Part shown: positions 14,301-14,510 of the stretch, in pieces
Numbering within the stretch: the stretch's first letter is position 1
Layout of the letters: the number at the start of each line of letters is the position of its first letter
From: CAJBVG01 sp943360385
GTDB taxonomy: Bacteria; Bacteroidota; Bacteroidia; Sphingobacteriales; Sphingobacteriaceae
Direction of reading: 5' to 3'
NCBI GenBank assembly: GCA_943360385.1
Contig: CALRIM020000079.1
Span: 1 to 14,510, forward strand
DNA: 14,510 nucleotides
Translations under genes and position numbers: made by a program
Notes under the pieces: model-generated
Told to the model about the DNA's origin: nothing
The model's input: the letters and a program-made list of their open reading frames with translations, nothing else
Databases searched by the model: none

Positions 14301-14510
14301 AATATTCTCTCCAATGGCTCTGCTTAAAGAACCAGTAAATGCATCACTTCCGATTAAGGCAGGTGCATACGTATACGTTAACGTTGGATCTACTTCTCCA
14401 TACACTTTTGTTTTTGCATCAGCTGTAACAGTAATGGTTTTCGCTGTAATACTTAAACTATCTGCAACGTAAGTGATGTTATAATTTGAACCGAGAGTTA
14501 AAGTGTTTTT
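11367..14510 (-). CDS. MBG-repeat surface protein with T9SS type-B C-terminal sorting domain (N-terminus outside window)
   Basis: The frame is open from the right edge to a TAA at 11367-11369, giving 1,047 visible residues; the real start lies outside. A GTG at 14403-14405 is an internal Val of the repeat (KVYGE), not a start. Order by visible residue: last 25 residues of one MBG unit; 11 complete 76-residue MBG units (26-861); one cadherin-like beta-sandwich (862-958); gliding-motility-associated C-terminal domain (959-1047). The last domain has the family's TPNEDGVND, VTIYDRNGRV and WNG motifs, which mark a T9SS substrate that is cleaved and attached to the surface. The product is therefore probably a surface-anchored fibre or adhesin; the ligand is unknown. 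MBG units near the right edge are regular, while those toward the C-terminus are more diverged, and the final unit has lost the YG signature (KRVGELDP). It lies upstream of, and on the same strand as, the giant paralogous gene; the 524-bp gap argues against tight translational coupling. Confidence 0.92.
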   Translation of the reverse strand, partial: KNTLTLGSNYNITYVADSLSITAKTITVTADAKTKVYGEVDPTLTYTYAPALIGSDAFTGSLSRAIGENIGKYIINKNNLSLGINYNITYVADSLSIISKTITVTADAKTKVYGEVDPALTYTYAPALIGSDAFTGSLSRAVGENIGKYVINQNTLSAGINYSIIYVEDTLKITSKTITVTAQSKTKVYGEIDPVLTYTYTPALIGSDAFTGSLSRAIGENIGKYIINQNTLSLGSNYSITYISDSLAITSKTITVTAEAKTKVYGEVDPTLTYTYAPALIGSDAFTGSLSRAIGENIGKYIINQNTLSLGFNYNITYISDSLAITPKTITVTAVAKTKVYGEVDPILTYTYAPALVGADVFTGSLSRATGENIGKYSINQNTLALNSNYTITYIADSLTIAAKKITVIADSKTKVYGEIDPELTYNFSPPLIGTDAFTGSLSRAEGENVGKYVIRKNSLSLGSNYRILFLADTLAITTKIITVTADAKTKVYGEVDPIFTYTYTPALIGTDVFTGTLSREMGEDVGKYVINKNTLSPGSNYSIIYVADSLSITSKEINVIANSISKIYGEVDPEFTYSYFPALRSGDEFSGLLTREVGENVGEYNIEKGSLILSSNYVLIYTPTIFEIKAKEIVVIADPKIKVYGEDDPTLTYSYAPALIGPDEFSGSLTRAAGENIGNYAIIQGTLSLSTNYVISYDDDSLNIIEKTITVTAVAKTKEYGELDPLLTYTYAPALNPGDAFIGELSRAVGENIGKYAITQNTLALGSNYILLYVADSLTITAKTITVTAEPKTKRVGELDPSLTYTFSPALIGSDAFTGTLTRAIGETIGDYEIYQGTLSLPKNYSIVFVGDVLTIQGLSDATLSNLIVQNGTLSPAFDKNMLNYTANVAINTTSINLTPFATDSSASISINGIPVKSGALSDLINLVEGNNMLSILVTAEDGVTTKTYTVVVNQVRLEPSNVLTPNEDGVNDYWVIKNISEYPENKVTIYDRNGRVMYSKIGYNNDWNGTLNGLLLEEETYYYIVELGTNYKAITGYITLLNVEN
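11370..11636 (-). other. T9SS type-B sorting domain (gliding-motility-associated C-terminal domain)
   Basis: The last 89 residues carry NVLTPNEDGVNDYW, VTIYDRNGRVMY, a WNGTLNG turn, a TYYYIVEL strand and a final GYITLL strand, matching the CHU_C / TIGR04131 family by recall. Known members direct outer-membrane passage through T9SS and stay associated with the cell surface. The usual small P-x-G turn before TYYY is replaced by LEEE, a modest deviation. It is the strongest taxonomic marker in the window. Confidence 0.92.
11637..11927 (-). other. Cadherin-like beta-sandwich domain before the sorting domain (visible residues 862-958)
   Basis: Opens DATLSNLIVQNGTLSPAF and closes TAEDGVTTKTYTVVVNQVR. 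It follows the last MBG unit with no spacer and leads directly into the T9SS sorting domain. Its central part (TPFATDSSASISINGIPV) is more diverged than the copies in the neighbouring giant gene. Confidence 0.85.
11928..14510 (-). repeat. MBG (YGX-type) tandem array, 11 complete 228-bp units plus a partial one
   Basis: The PAL-position landmarks lie at 14358, 14130, 13902 and so on down to 12078, each step exactly 228 bp. The 11th unit ends at 11928, immediately before the cadherin-like domain. Units carry the same landmarks as the other array, but the linker before KTKVYGE is mostly ADA, AEA, AVA or ADS rather than AQA. Units 6-11 are visibly more diverged; the eighth (12612-12839) reads IANSISKIYGE and the eleventh (11928-12155) lacks the YG. 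A partial unit of 25 residues (14436-14510) continues past the right edge. Confidence 0.95.

Noticed and set aside
14403..14405. GTG as the start codon of the upstream gene
   Set aside because: It encodes the Val of KVYGE within an MBG unit, and the same frame continues open with MBG sequence to the right edge. The true start is outside.
2228..14472. Plus-strand open frames of about 60-130 codons, for example 6503-6886, 7475-7765, 13600-13788 and 14284-14472
   Set aside because: They lie antisense to the two long minus-strand frames. Several recur once per 228-bp unit with similar translations, which is what a shadow of a repeat gives. None shows a domain of its own.

Overview
The window comes from a low-GC member of the Bacteroidota, most likely a flavobacterium-like organism. 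The evidence is the protein families: MBG-type repeats, autotransporter-associated beta-strand modules, cadherin-like beta-sandwich repeats, and a gliding-motility-associated C-terminal domain of the kind exported by the type IX secretion system (T9SS). No Shine-Dalgarno sequence precedes the one visible start codon, which also fits this phylum. I cannot name a genus.

All coding content is on the minus strand. It consists of parts of two giant, repeat-built surface proteins arranged head to tail. Reading in the direction of transcription, the first gene (11367-14510) enters already inside an array of 76-residue MBG repeats. It passes through 11 complete units and one cadherin-like domain, and ends in a T9SS type-B sorting domain. 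Its start lies beyond the right edge. A 524-bp AT-rich gap (10843-11366) follows, with no gene but with two perfect inverted repeats.

The second gene starts at 10842 and runs without a stop codon to base 1, so at least 3,614 codons are visible and the C-terminus is outside the window. I split the whole span into triplets in this frame and found no stop. Its order is: signal peptide; one cadherin-like domain; a beta-helix/autotransporter-like module; two Ig-like domains; five cadherin-like repeats; a second copy of the autotransporter-like module, exactly the same length as the first; two more cadherin-like repeats; another Ig-like domain; then 22 complete MBG units plus part of a 23rd. The MBG units repeat every 228 bp exactly over 5 kb.

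Both products are probably secreted by Sec and then T9SS and attached to the cell surface as long, stiff fibres, acting as adhesins or stalk proteins. That role is inferred from domain families. The most interesting content is the evolution of the arrays: strict length conservation, array-specific linker residues, copied blocks between non-adjacent units, two interspersed unit types, and a decay gradient toward one end of the shorter array. I see no RNA gene, insertion sequence, CRISPR array or enzyme in the window.
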